From assembly GCF_019613955.1 (NCBI RefSeq), contig NZ_CP080443.1, forward strand, positions 1,054,001-1,118,000: a DNA stretch of 64,000 bases, read 5' to 3'. Under the pieces are notes generated by a model that saw nothing but the letters and a program-made list of their open reading frames with translations, was not told the DNA's origin and ran no database searches. Origin of the DNA: Chryseobacterium sp. LJ668. GTDB lineage: Bacteria; Bacteroidota; Bacteroidia; Flavobacteriales; Weeksellaceae. Within the stretch, counting starts at the first letter, position 1, and each line of letters opens with the position of its first letter. Shown piece by piece: positions 54,601 through 63,098 of this stretch. Made by a program: the position numbers and the translations under genes.

Positions 54601-54696
54601 AGTCTTCGACAGTCTCAGAATGACACCGTTAAAATTATATTCATTTAAACAGTATTAGCACTGTCCTCCTGAGCGAGAAGCAGTCGAAGGATCTCT
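54601..54696. repeat. inverted intergenic repeat (REP-like)
   Basis: AGTCTTCGACAGTCTCAGAATGACA (arm at 54601-54625) and the arm at 54661-54696 (TGTCCTCCTGAGCG..., then GCAGTCGAAGGATCT) are imperfect inverted copies of each other around 35 bp. The motif CCTGAGCG-AG-AGTCGAAGGATCT is a common intergenic repeat in Bacteroidota as I remember it. Confidence 0.6.
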
Positions 54697-54715
54697 TTAA
54701 AATAAAATATAAACA

Positions 54716-54731
54716 ATCAATTATAAAAAAT
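54716..54731. repeat. 16-bp direct repeat, copy 1
   Basis: ATCAATTATAAAAAAT lies just before the RapZ-domain gene start. An identical copy lies just before the MurU-like gene (55206-55221). Confidence 0.6.
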
Positions 54732-54733
54732 AT

Positions 54734-55144
54734 ATGCTACACATAGACATCCACAGTTTTTCATATAAAAAAGGAGGAATTCCTAAAGACGATTCAGGAA
54801 ATGGGGGCGGTTTTACCTTCGACTGCAGAGGAATTTTAAATCCGGGAAGAGTGGAAGAATATAAAATCCAAACCGGGAAAGATATCGGCGTACAGGAATA
54901 TCTGGAAGCAAAAACAGATATGCCCAAATTTTTAGAACTGGTAAAAAGCATGGTTTCCATCAACATCGATAATTATCTGGGTCGCGGGTTTGAGAATCTT
55001 CAGATCAATTTTGGCTGTACCGGTGGACAGCACAGATCGGTATATTCAGCCATCAAAATCGCTCATTTTATTGAAGAAAAATATGGAGATAAAGTGGAAG
55101 TCAGCCTTCATCATGATGAGCAACATCAACTCAATAATAAATGA
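54734..55144 (+). CDS. RapZ C-terminal domain protein
   Basis: This 136-residue protein corresponds to the C-terminal domain of RapZ alone, without the N-terminal kinase-like part. The motifs FDCRGILNPGR (29-39) and GCTGGQHRSV (94-103) are those of the domain that in E. coli RapZ binds glucosamine-6-phosphate. Its place between an AmgK-like kinase and a MurU-like uridylyltransferase suggests a sugar-phosphate sensor or helper in amino-sugar salvage. Fusions of the kinase and this domain exist in some Bacteroidota, to my knowledge. Function here is inferred. Confidence 0.85.
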   Translation: MLHIDIHSFSYKKGGIPKDDSGNGGGFTFDCRGILNPGRVEEYKIQTGKDIGVQEYLEAKTDMPKFLELVKSMVSINIDNYLGRGFENLQINFGCTGGQHRSVYSAIKIAHFIEEKYGDKVEVSLHHDEQHQLNNK

Positions 55145-55216
55145 TAATTGATAATTTATAAATGATTACTTAAAAACTATCTCTATCGATCATCATTCAT
55201 CACCTATCAATTATAA
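55142..55216. repeat. AT-rich inverted repeat between RapZ-domain and MurU-like genes
   Basis: TGATAATTGATAATTTATAA (from 55142) and ATCATTCATCACCTATCAAT (from 55192) form imperfect inverted arms of about 25 bp. Confidence 0.45.
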
Positions 55217-55221
55217 AAAAT
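55206..55221. repeat. 16-bp direct repeat, copy 2
   Basis: ATCAATTATAAAAAAT, identical to the copy at 54716-54731. It includes the first two bases of the ATG at 55220. Confidence 0.6.
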
Positions 55222-55933
55222 GAAGGCATTAATTTTTGCAGCAGGAAAAGGCACCCGTTTAAAACCTTTTACAGATCATCATCCGAAAGCTTTGGCAAAA
55301 GTAAATGGCATTCCGCTTTTGGAAAGAAATATAACATATCTAAAGAGTTTTGGGATTACTGATTTTGTAATCAACGTACATCATTTTGGCGATCAGATTA
55401 TTGATTTTGTAAAGAAAAACGACAATTTTAATTGCAGAATTGAAATTTCAAACGAATCTGAAGAACTTCTGGAAACAGGGGGAGGTTTAATCTTTGCCAA
55501 AAAATTTCTTGACCATGGTGAAGATTTTATCATCATGAATGCGGATATCCTGACCAACATTAACATCAATGATCTGGTGGAATATCACCAAAACATAAAA
55601 GATTTTGTTACATTAGCCGTGTCAGACAGAGAAAGTTCGCGAAAATTATTATTTAACGATGATATGGTTTTGAGAGGATGGCTGAATGTACAGACCGGCG
55701 AGCAGCGACTGGCAGAATTTAATAAGGGATTTAAACCTTATGCATTCAGCGGTGTACACTGCATAAATCCGATTATTTTCGACAAAATAAAACGTACCGG
55801 TAAATTTTCTGTGATGGAAGAATATCTGGATCTGATGAAGACCGAAAAAATTCATGGTTTTAAGCATGACAGTATTCTGATCGATGTAGGAAGGCCGTCA
55901 TCAATCATAGAAGCCGAAAAATATTTTAAATAA
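55220..55933 (+). CDS. MurU-like sugar-1-phosphate nucleotidyltransferase
   Basis: This 237-residue enzyme of the NTP_transferase family has the signature LIFAAGKGTRLKPFTDHHPKAL (4-25), DFVINVHHFGDQI, the metal-binding region IIMNADILTN and a late IDVGRPSSIIEAEKYF. It lacks the beta-helix acyltransferase domain of GlmU and is close in size to MurU, which makes UDP-MurNAc from MurNAc-1-phosphate. With the AmgK-like gene it would bypass de novo synthesis of UDP-MurNAc. A GDP-mannose or glucose-1-phosphate enzyme is the alternative. Confidence 0.78.
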   Translation: MKALIFAAGKGTRLKPFTDHHPKALAKVNGIPLLERNITYLKSFGITDFVINVHHFGDQIIDFVKKNDNFNCRIEISNESEELLETGGGLIFAKKFLDHGEDFIIMNADILTNININDLVEYHQNIKDFVTLAVSDRESSRKLLFNDDMVLRGWLNVQTGEQRLAEFNKGFKPYAFSGVHCINPIIFDKIKRTGKFSVMEEYLDLMKTEKIHGFKHDSILIDVGRPSSIIEAEKYFK

Positions 55934-55939
55934 AACAGA

Positions 55940-56692
55940 ATGGGAATTGAAGGAAGCAGGGATGAGAGTTTACAAAATCCTGAATTAGATATCAACGAAT
56001 CAATATTACACAACAGTTTCAGACAGAAAACATGGGATGAGATCGTGACCAAAGACAGCTGGATGGTTTTCAAGATCATGGCAGAGTTTGTAGACGGTTA
56101 TGAAAGAATGGCCAAAATAGGACCTTGTGTTTCTATTTTTGGCTCTGCAAGATTAAAGTCTGAAAGTAAGTACTACAAAATGGCTGTAGAAATTGCCGAA
56201 AAAATTACAAAAATCGGTTTTGGAATAATAACCGGCGGTGGTCCCGGAATCATGGAAGCCGGAAACAAAGGCGCTTTCAATTCTGCAGGAAAATCTATCG
56301 GTTTAAATATTGATCTGCCATTTGAACAGCATTTCAACCCTTACATCAACAAAATGTACTCGCTAAATTTCGATTATTTTTTCGTCAGAAAAGTCATGTT
56401 TGTAAAATATTCTCAGGGTTTCATAGTGATGCCCGGAGGTTTCGGAACATTGGATGAGCTAACGGAAGCGATTACCTTAATTCAAACCAATAAAATCGGG
56501 AAGTTCCCTATCGTTCTGGTGGGATCTGAATTTTGGAGCGGTCTGCTTGGATGGTTTAAAGAAACTTTATTAAGAGAAGGAATGATTTCTGAAAATGATT
56601 TGGATCTGTACCGTGTGGTAGATACCGCTGACGAAGCTGTAGAGCACATCAGAGCCTTCTATGAAAAATACGCAGTCAATGTTAACTTTTAA
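55940..56692 (+). CDS. LOG-family (TIGR00730) protein
   Basis: This 250-residue Rossmann-like protein has the family motifs GGGPGIMEAGNKGA (99-112) and PGGFGTLDE (165-173). Members release free bases from nucleotide 5'-monophosphates (cytokinin LOG, PpnN-type) and were once misnamed lysine decarboxylases. There is an N-terminal extension of about 50 residues before the core (GPCVSIFGSARL). It starts 6 bases after the MurU-like gene, so it is probably co-transcribed, though no functional link is obvious. Confidence 0.87.
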   Translation: MGIEGSRDESLQNPELDINESILHNSFRQKTWDEIVTKDSWMVFKIMAEFVDGYERMAKIGPCVSIFGSARLKSESKYYKMAVEIAEKITKIGFGIITGGGPGIMEAGNKGAFNSAGKSIGLNIDLPFEQHFNPYINKMYSLNFDYFFVRKVMFVKYSQGFIVMPGGFGTLDELTEAITLIQTNKIGKFPIVLVGSEFWSGLLGWFKETLLREGMISENDLDLYRVVDTADEAVEHIRAFYEKYAVNVNF

Positions 56693-56699
56693 TTGGCAT

Positions 56700-56707
56700 T
56701 ATATTTG
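56700..56707 (+). promoter_or_regulatory. -7 promoter box for the DUF6702 gene
   Basis: TATATTTG, 40 bases before the ATG at 56748. Confidence 0.5.
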
Positions 56708-56747
56708 AGCCAGATATATTTACTAAGATGATTAACAATAATTTAAG

Positions 56748-57218
56748 ATGAAAAAATTTTTATACATATCAGGTATTTTATCATTATTTGCATTGATGAG
56801 TTTCATGACTGCAGATTTCTTCTCATCAATGACGAAAGTAGATTATATTGACGGAAGCAAAACACTGAAATTTACCACAAAAATGAATACGAGTCATATT
56901 TCGGATGCCATCAAAATCAACCGAAGTACAGCGGGTTTTGAAGCCGAAGTAAAGAAATACGTCAATAATAATTTTGATGTTTATGTAAACAATTCTCCTA
57001 AAACTCTCACATTCACAGGAAGTCAGGTGAGTGGAGAAACAGTATGGGTTTATTTTGAAACAGGAGGCGTTTCTGATGTAAGCAGTCTTAAGATTAAGAA
57101 TACCATTCTTCTAAGTGCTTTTCCTAAACAGATTAACCTCGTAAATATTGCCTATAAAGGAAATCAAAAAACCATGAATTTTCAACGTGGTAAAGAGACA
57201 AACGAAGTTTCTTTTTAA
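56748..57218 (+). CDS. DUF6702-family exported protein
   Basis: This 156-residue protein has an N-terminal hydrophobic signal (3-22, ending SFMTA). The beta-sheet-rich body (TKVDYIDGSKTLKFTTKMNTSH, VYVNNSPKTLTFTGSQ, VWVYFETGG, LLSAFPKQINLVNIAYKGNQKTMNFQRGKET) has the order I associate with DUF6702, a flavobacterial family of unknown function. It is probably periplasmic. It is a single gene with a strong terminator. Confidence 0.75.
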   Translation: MKKFLYISGILSLFALMSFMTADFFSSMTKVDYIDGSKTLKFTTKMNTSHISDAIKINRSTAGFEAEVKKYVNNNFDVYVNNSPKTLTFTGSQVSGETVWVYFETGGVSDVSSLKIKNTILLSAFPKQINLVNIAYKGNQKTMNFQRGKETNEVSF

Positions 57219-57237
57219 TAAGAATTTATATTTATAT

Positions 57238-57269
57238 AAAAAAACCACCGCAATTGCGGTGGTTTTTTT
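57238..57269 (+). terminator. terminator of the DUF6702 gene
   Basis: The palindrome CCACCGCAATTGCGGTGG is flanked by A- and T-runs, so it can act in both directions. Confidence 0.88.
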
Positions 57270-57282
57270 ATAATGACCTCAT

Positions 57283-57310
57283 AAAAAAGGCTGCCTTTAT
57301 TGGCAGCCTT
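57283..57310 (-). terminator. terminator of the receptor/DUF5689 operon
   Basis: AAGGCTGCC pairs with GGCAGCCTT around a 6-base loop. On the minus strand the stem is followed by TTTTTT. Confidence 0.85.
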
Positions 57311-57331
57311 AAGAGTATTTAAATTAGAATA

Positions 57332-58729
57332 TTACTGAGCTTGAATATTATCTAATTGAATGGTAGTTGTAACACCACTTCCATTTCCTGTATATTCAAA
57401 CAAGATAAATCCGTTACCTGTTACAGATGCAGGAATTGTGTATGTACCAGCCGGAGCTAATGTTCCATAGCCACTTATAGGTGCCTGAGGAATTGTAAAT
57501 GCTGATGTAATATCTGTTTTTGTCGCTGCTGTAATGTCTCCAAGCGGTGTATAGTTGGTTGTATAGTAAACCTTTAAAGCATTACCGTTCCAGAATCCAA
57601 CATTTACATCAAACTTAAATGTACTTGCAGCCGTGAAGTCTACAGGAACTGCAAAATAAGTCACATAAGGACCTGATCCTGAGTTTGCACCTAATTGAAT
57701 ATATTTATTGTTGCTAAATGTCTTTAACTGCCAATATCTGTTTCCTAAAACCGGATCATTAACATATTTAGGATATACCTCAAGATTGGTAGGTGTTAAA
57801 GAATAACTTTCAAAATTTTCGAGGAAAGAACCAGAATAAGCAATTGCGGCACCTCCTTTCGGTGGAGTAGAATCTACTCGTGGTCCTGTAAAAGCAATAT
57901 CAGATGCGCTTCTGATTAACATTTGCCAAGATGTATTGTATCTGCTTACTACAAAAGTAATGTTTCCGTTTCCTGAAGGTAAAACCTCACCACCTGTTTT
58001 ATAAAAACCAGAATTTCTGATTACTGTAGAATTTCCAAGTTTATCTTCAATATTTCTATCTGTATCCAAACCTTGTCCTGCAGCATCATAATCAATAAAT
58101 TTTTTCTGAACGGGGAATATTTCTGCAATAGTAAACTGTACACCAGGAACAGTTACCAATGTATTGATTAAATTAGGGTTTTTTGCGTCTGCCAATGATG
58201 TAAGAACAGTTGGAGTGATTTTTTGGATATCAAGACCGTTTCCGTTACAAACACCAGATACATATCTTCCTACAAGCGCCTGAGGAATTCTACCTATGGC
58301 AAAAGTAGGATCTTCTGAACCTAATTTTACAGTACCTCTGTCAAGGCCTAATCTCAGACCTTTAGCATTTATTCTGATATGAGCTCCGACCGGATAGTCA
58401 GCAAAATTACTTGCCTTATCCACTTCAATTTGTAAACCAACAGTAGGATTTACAGTTTTGTCCTGGAAAGAAATAGTCTTATAAAAATTTCCTTGTTCAT
58501 CAGAAGAAATAATGTATCCATCAAAAATCTGATCTGTTGTAATCAGTTTATAACCATTAGCAGGAACTTGTGCTGCAAAATCAGCCATTGTCATCGTAGG
58601 CGCAGCAAACTTGTTTGTACATTGAATAGGAGGTGTTTCCCACTCATCATTTTTCACGCAAGAAGACACAGCAGACAGTACACCTACTGCTACAAATGCC
58701 GTTTTTAAAAATTTAGCGATATTATTCAT
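57332..58729 (-). CDS. DUF5689-domain lipoprotein
   Basis: This 465-residue outer-membrane lipoprotein has the lipobox VSSC (Cys24). The DUF5689 region is about 55-285 and shows an OB-like strand order (DGYIISSDEQGNFYKTISFQD, GLQIEVDKASNFADYPVGAHIRI). A second beta-sandwich part follows (about 290-465, LENFESYSLTPTNLEVYPKY, VKVYYTTNY-type strands, IQLDNIQAQ at the end) like choice-of-anchor domains. It is encoded 17 bases after the receptor gene, the position a SusD-like surface partner would have, so a ligand-capture role is likely. Confidence 0.82.
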   Translation of the reverse strand: MNNIAKFLKTAFVAVGVLSAVSSCVKNDEWETPPIQCTNKFAAPTMTMADFAAQVPANGYKLITTDQIFDGYIISSDEQGNFYKTISFQDKTVNPTVGLQIEVDKASNFADYPVGAHIRINAKGLRLGLDRGTVKLGSEDPTFAIGRIPQALVGRYVSGVCNGNGLDIQKITPTVLTSLADAKNPNLINTLVTVPGVQFTIAEIFPVQKKFIDYDAAGQGLDTDRNIEDKLGNSTVIRNSGFYKTGGEVLPSGNGNITFVVSRYNTSWQMLIRSASDIAFTGPRVDSTPPKGGAAIAYSGSFLENFESYSLTPTNLEVYPKYVNDPVLGNRYWQLKTFSNNKYIQLGANSGSGPYVTYFAVPVDFTAASTFKFDVNVGFWNGNALKVYYTTNYTPLGDITAATKTDITSAFTIPQAPISGYGTLAPAGTYTIPASVTGNGFILFEYTGNGSGVTTTIQLDNIQAQ

Positions 58730-58746
58730 TTTATTTTATTTTTCTG

Positions 58747-61620
58747 TTAGAATCTAAATTGTAAGTTAACAAAATATGAACGTCCTTGAGTATACCAATA
58801 CTTCGGACCAAAAGAAGGCGTCGGACTATAGAAATCTGCCGCAAAATCTGCCGCTTTGGTTTCTCTCGTCTGCTCGAATCCTCCGGTGATGTATCTTTTA
58901 TTATCTAAAATATTGTTCACAGATGCGGTAAGCAATAAGTAATATTTTCCAAATACAAATGATTTTCCTGCATTAGCATTCAGGAAAAATGCTGAAGGCA
59001 GCTTCACCGGTCTTAGCATATCTCTTACCTGATCATTGTCAAGTCCTAAAAATGGTGTGCTAGAGAACGGATTTTGAATAAAATTATTGGTTCTTAAAGC
59101 AGGAGATGGGTCTAGATAATTATCGTCCAGATAATTCCAGTTTGCACCTACCCACCAATATTTAGGATTGTTGTAACGTAAACCTAAAGAGTATGCTTGT
59201 TGAGGGGTACCTCCCTGCTTGTAGTTTTTGATATATGCTTGTCCAAACGAAGTAACGCTGCTTCCAGAGGCGTCTGAAACCAAATATACATCAGGATTAT
59301 TACGGTAGGTAAACTGACCGTAGCTTGCCAGACCTTGTAAAGACAATGTCGGTAAAACCTTGACATCAACACCTAATTCTGCACCCATGTTTCTTTTCTC
59401 AACATTTGACATTACCTGGGTTACAAATGCGCTCTGAACCTGAGAAACAGAACCGTCGGGATTGGTATTGTTTAATTGAATACCATCCGCAAAGAACCTC
59501 TGTACGTTCGTTTCATTCTGAGTATCAACTAAATAACCTGTAGCTCTTAATTTAAGGAAAGGAGTACTAATTACATAACTCAAATCATTTGCTGTATATA
59601 CTGTACTTCTGATACTTGGATTTACCAAAGCATTAACTCTTGGGTTGATAAATAAATCTTCTAAGAATGGCGCCTGATTGTACATTGCCCCGTTATATAC
59701 CAAGAAGTTTCTACCATTGATACGGTAAACAACCTGTGCTTTTAGTCCAAAATTCCAGAAGTTATAATCTTTGCTTTTTCCTTCTGAATTTTCGTACAAA
59801 TAATGCTTAAATAAGCCTTCTCTGTTTGAGGTAGAATATCCTGCTAATGCAGAAACAAATACATCAAAGTTACCGGTAGACAATTTCAAGCCCGGGTTTA
59901 TTTTAACATCCTGTCTTCTAATGATATAGTTGTAAGTCATACGATCACCTACTTTTACCTCAACATCAGAATCATTTGTATTATAAAATCCTGTAGAGCC
60001 CGGCCTTGCAGATTCTTTGAACGGATCTACATTGATTGCATAATCACCTCCTAAAAGATCTTTCATCTCACGATACAATTCAGATCTGTAGTTTTGATAA
60101 GAAGCATTTAGAATAAATTTTGTACGGTCATTAAAATTATAAGTGTAGTGAGTTCCTGCGTTGAAGATTTTATCATCACTTACATCATCTACCATATAAA
60201 CTTTAGATCTTTTACCGCTCAAATTATATAAACGAGACATTTCTGCCTGATCTACAACATCATTTTTCTGATTATTTTCATATAATCTGTCCCAATTTAT
60301 CTGCGTTATAGAAGGATCACCATTTAACCATCCCTGTAAACTTGTATTATAAGCATCGGTTAATGTAGTATATAAAGCAGGATTTAAACTGTTGTTGGTA
60401 GCATTATAAATAATGCTGTTGATATAATAGCTTGGTAAATTTCTGTAATATTGCGGTGAAGGGTTTGTAACACCATTCCAATCTAGGCGCGAACCCCTAT
60501 CTTTTCCAAATTGGTATGAGGCTGTTGTCCAAAGACTGGATTTTGTATTAATTTTCCAGAAATCCTGAAGTTGAAAAATAGGCTGAAAGCCTCTTCTCAC
60601 CCTTTCACTTCTTTTCTCACCATCCTGATAACCCCAATAAGAATTATAATGCACACCTCTGTAATCATAAACCTCTTGAGTACTTGGGCTTGCCGTAGAT
60701 CTCCTGTATGGTGAACCAATGAAATTGAATGTCATTGAATGCTTATCATTAAACTTTTTCTCAACTCCAAGATAAGTTCCGTATGCATCATAGAAAGTTC
60801 CTTCCTGAATACCCTCTTCTGCCCATCTTCTTGCACCCATCACTGTAAATGCCCAGCCTTTGCTATTCATCCCAGAGGTGTATCGAAGAGAAGTTCTGTT
60901 TCTGTAGTTTCTGTTGGTAAGAGACTGGGTAAACTGAAATCCCTTTCTGTACTCACTAGCTTTTGTATTTTTATAAATCACTGAGCTATTACCACCAAAA
61001 GCATATTCTGACGGTGCGTGGTTCTGAGAAATTTCAGGATATCTTGTGATTTCATTTAGGCCACCCCAATTGCTGAAGTCTACACTCCCGTTATCAGATT
61101 TTACCATAGAAACACCATTCATCATGGTTTCACCTGATCTGCCGTCGATACCTCTCGGTCGGAACCAATAGAATCCTAAATCAAACGCTGCAATTCTACT
61201 ATAAACATCCATAGAAGATTGCAATAATCCTACAGTAGATGCTTGGCTGCTGTCTTCATCGTCATCATTGCTGTCGATAATTGCCAATCCTTGATCTGCA
61301 GTAGTAAGACTAGAATATAATGTAACAACTCCTAGATCTTTTCTTTTTTCATCGTTGGCAACATCAAACTCCATTACTTTTGTTTCGTAATTGGGTTTGG
61401 TAATGACCAGTTGGTAATGCCCCGGCTGCAAATCGACAAGCTGGAAATAACCAATCTTATCAGCCGTTACATCATTTTCTGCCCCTTTTACATCTACTTC
61501 TGCCTGCTCAACAGGCTTTCCCTGAGAATCTTTTACATAAGCAAAGACGGTAGTCTGCGCAAAGTAAAAAGATGCCGGAAGTAAAGTAAATAAAGAGACT
61601 AAAGATAGTTTTTTAATCAT
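58747..61620 (-). CDS. TonB-dependent receptor with carboxypeptidase-like N-terminal domain
   Basis: This 957-residue outer-membrane receptor has a signal peptide ending at FYFAQ, a carboxypeptidase-D-like beta-sandwich at about 24-100 (VFAYVKDSQGKPVEQAEVDV, GYFQLVDLQPGHYQLVITKP), an Asp-rich stretch (DSNDDDEDSS), a plug with FRPRGIDGRSGETMMNGVSM, and a barrel ending FVNLQFRF. Barrel strand segments are rich in Tyr and Arg. It is the first gene of a two-gene operon with the DUF5689 lipoprotein, divergent from a secreted endonuclease-like gene. The imported ligand is unknown. Confidence 0.92.
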   Translation of the reverse strand: MIKKLSLVSLFTLLPASFYFAQTTVFAYVKDSQGKPVEQAEVDVKGAENDVTADKIGYFQLVDLQPGHYQLVITKPNYETKVMEFDVANDEKRKDLGVVTLYSSLTTADQGLAIIDSNDDDEDSSQASTVGLLQSSMDVYSRIAAFDLGFYWFRPRGIDGRSGETMMNGVSMVKSDNGSVDFSNWGGLNEITRYPEISQNHAPSEYAFGGNSSVIYKNTKASEYRKGFQFTQSLTNRNYRNRTSLRYTSGMNSKGWAFTVMGARRWAEEGIQEGTFYDAYGTYLGVEKKFNDKHSMTFNFIGSPYRRSTASPSTQEVYDYRGVHYNSYWGYQDGEKRSERVRRGFQPIFQLQDFWKINTKSSLWTTASYQFGKDRGSRLDWNGVTNPSPQYYRNLPSYYINSIIYNATNNSLNPALYTTLTDAYNTSLQGWLNGDPSITQINWDRLYENNQKNDVVDQAEMSRLYNLSGKRSKVYMVDDVSDDKIFNAGTHYTYNFNDRTKFILNASYQNYRSELYREMKDLLGGDYAINVDPFKESARPGSTGFYNTNDSDVEVKVGDRMTYNYIIRRQDVKINPGLKLSTGNFDVFVSALAGYSTSNREGLFKHYLYENSEGKSKDYNFWNFGLKAQVVYRINGRNFLVYNGAMYNQAPFLEDLFINPRVNALVNPSIRSTVYTANDLSYVISTPFLKLRATGYLVDTQNETNVQRFFADGIQLNNTNPDGSVSQVQSAFVTQVMSNVEKRNMGAELGVDVKVLPTLSLQGLASYGQFTYRNNPDVYLVSDASGSSVTSFGQAYIKNYKQGGTPQQAYSLGLRYNNPKYWWVGANWNYLDDNYLDPSPALRTNNFIQNPFSSTPFLGLDNDQVRDMLRPVKLPSAFFLNANAGKSFVFGKYYLLLTASVNNILDNKRYITGGFEQTRETKAADFAADFYSPTPSFGPKYWYTQGRSYFVNLQFRF

Positions 61621-61685
61621 GCGTGATGTACTTTGTTTTAATACTTTTAATGTTCATTTCCAAAAGGTTAAAAACTTTGGGGGCA

Positions 61686-61693
61686 CAAATTTA
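61686..61693 (-). promoter_or_regulatory. -7 promoter box for the receptor operon
   Basis: TAAATTTG on the minus strand, 65 bases before the start codon at 61620. Confidence 0.5.
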
Positions 61694-61830
61694 GTAAAAA
61701 TTTGTATTTAATAATTTATTTAACGTTATGATTTCTTAATATTGTTAAATTTCTATAATATTTCACAAAACTAGCTCATTTTAAAATGATAAATTTACAT
61801 TTAATTAAAATGGCATGTATTAAAAATAAG

Positions 61831-61838
61831 TAAATTTG
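61831..61838 (+). promoter_or_regulatory. -7 promoter box for the endonuclease-like gene
   Basis: TAAATTTG, 27 bases before the ATG at 61866, divergent from the receptor operon promoter. Confidence 0.5.
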
Positions 61839-61865
61839 CGGATTAAATAATTTTAATATTCTAAG

Positions 61866-63053
61866 ATGAGAAAATTTTTAAGTTTGGTGGCAGTTATTTT
61901 TTCGGTAATCGCGTTTGCACAGCAGGGAAAAATAAAGAAAGTAGCTACTGTAGGATTTCTGAATGTAGAAAACCTTTGGGATACGATTCGTTCAGCTGAT
62001 TATATAGACGGAACAAAAGACAAAACAAATCCTGCTTTTCATAGAAGCATTCCATTAGATTCGGTTAAATTTTTAGAAGCCGAAAAATATGAAGGACAAT
62101 GGAGTGACGGTTTGTTAGCGGGTAAAAAAGCGGTAAGGTACCAGAGCGGTTCTGAAGAATTTACCCCTCAAAGCGGAAAAAACTACAATACAAAGATTTA
62201 TAAGAAAAAATTAGAAAATGCTGCAAAAGTAATTGCCGAATTGGGTTCTCAATACACAAAAACGGCTCCTGCAGTAGTAGGACTAATTGAAGTTGAAAAC
62301 AGACAGGTAATTCAGGATCTCATAAAGCAACCTGTTTTGGCTAAATACGATTATGGAATTGTACATTACAATTCTTATGATTACAGAGGGATTGACGTTG
62401 CACTAATTTATCAAAAAAGAAGATTTACATTAACCAATTCTCTAAAAAAAGAGCTGAAAGTTTACGGCGAAGACGGAAGAAGAGAATACACCCGAGACAT
62501 TTTAGTTGTTACAGGTTTCTTGGATAACGAGAAGGTGGCTTTCTTTATGAATCACTGGCCTTCAAGAAGAGGTGGTGAAGCAGTTTCTCTACCTAAAAGA
62601 AACGCTGCTGCAGCATTGCTGAAACAACAGATGGACAGCATAAGAACGGCAGATCCTTCAACAAAGCTATTCGCAATGGGCGATTTTAATGATGATCCTG
62701 TAAGTGCAAGCTTAAAAAATCATTTGAACGCCGTTGCCAGTGAGAAAGATTTAAGTGATGAAAAACCATATCTGAATTTAATGTATCCATTATATAAGAA
62801 AGGAATTGCTTCTTTGGCGTATCAGGATGCACCCAATTTATTTGATCAGATCATTGTATCTAAAAATTTGGTTTTAGATAAAAACCCAAAGGAATATTCT
62901 GTTTATAAAGCTGAAGTATATGCTCCGGCATATTTAGTGAATAAAGAAGGAAATTATAAAGGCTACCCTTTCCGATCTTGGAACGGCGACCAATTCACAG
63001 GCGGTTACAGTGACCACTTTCCGGCATTTGTCGTTCTGCAGAAAGAACCATGA
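61866..63053 (+). CDS. secreted endonuclease/exonuclease/phosphatase-family protein
   Basis: This 395-residue exported hydrolase has a signal peptide (2-18, ending AFAQ). The EEP catalytic set is visible: FLNVENLWD (metal-side Asn), GLIEVENR (metal-binding Glu), YRGIDVALIY, MNHWPSRRGG (catalytic His), MGDFNDDP (Asp/Asn pair) and the final GGYSDHFPAF (His). Secreted members are usually nucleases or phosphodiesterases. No sorting domain or lipobox follows the signal, so it is probably periplasmic or released. It is divergent from the receptor/DUF5689 operon across a shared promoter region. Confidence 0.88.
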   Translation: MRKFLSLVAVIFSVIAFAQQGKIKKVATVGFLNVENLWDTIRSADYIDGTKDKTNPAFHRSIPLDSVKFLEAEKYEGQWSDGLLAGKKAVRYQSGSEEFTPQSGKNYNTKIYKKKLENAAKVIAELGSQYTKTAPAVVGLIEVENRQVIQDLIKQPVLAKYDYGIVHYNSYDYRGIDVALIYQKRRFTLTNSLKKELKVYGEDGRREYTRDILVVTGFLDNEKVAFFMNHWPSRRGGEAVSLPKRNAAAALLKQQMDSIRTADPSTKLFAMGDFNDDPVSASLKNHLNAVASEKDLSDEKPYLNLMYPLYKKGIASLAYQDAPNLFDQIIVSKNLVLDKNPKEYSVYKAEVYAPAYLVNKEGNYKGYPFRSWNGDQFTGGYSDHFPAFVVLQKEP

Positions 63054-63056
63054 TCT

Positions 63057-63084
63057 AAAGCACTCTTAACTGAGTGCTTTTTTT
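63057..63084 (+). terminator. terminator of the endonuclease-like gene
   Basis: AAAGCACTC pairs with GAGTGCTTT around a 6-base loop and is followed by TTTT. Confidence 0.87.
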
Positions 63085-63098
63085 GTAACTTTATTTTT

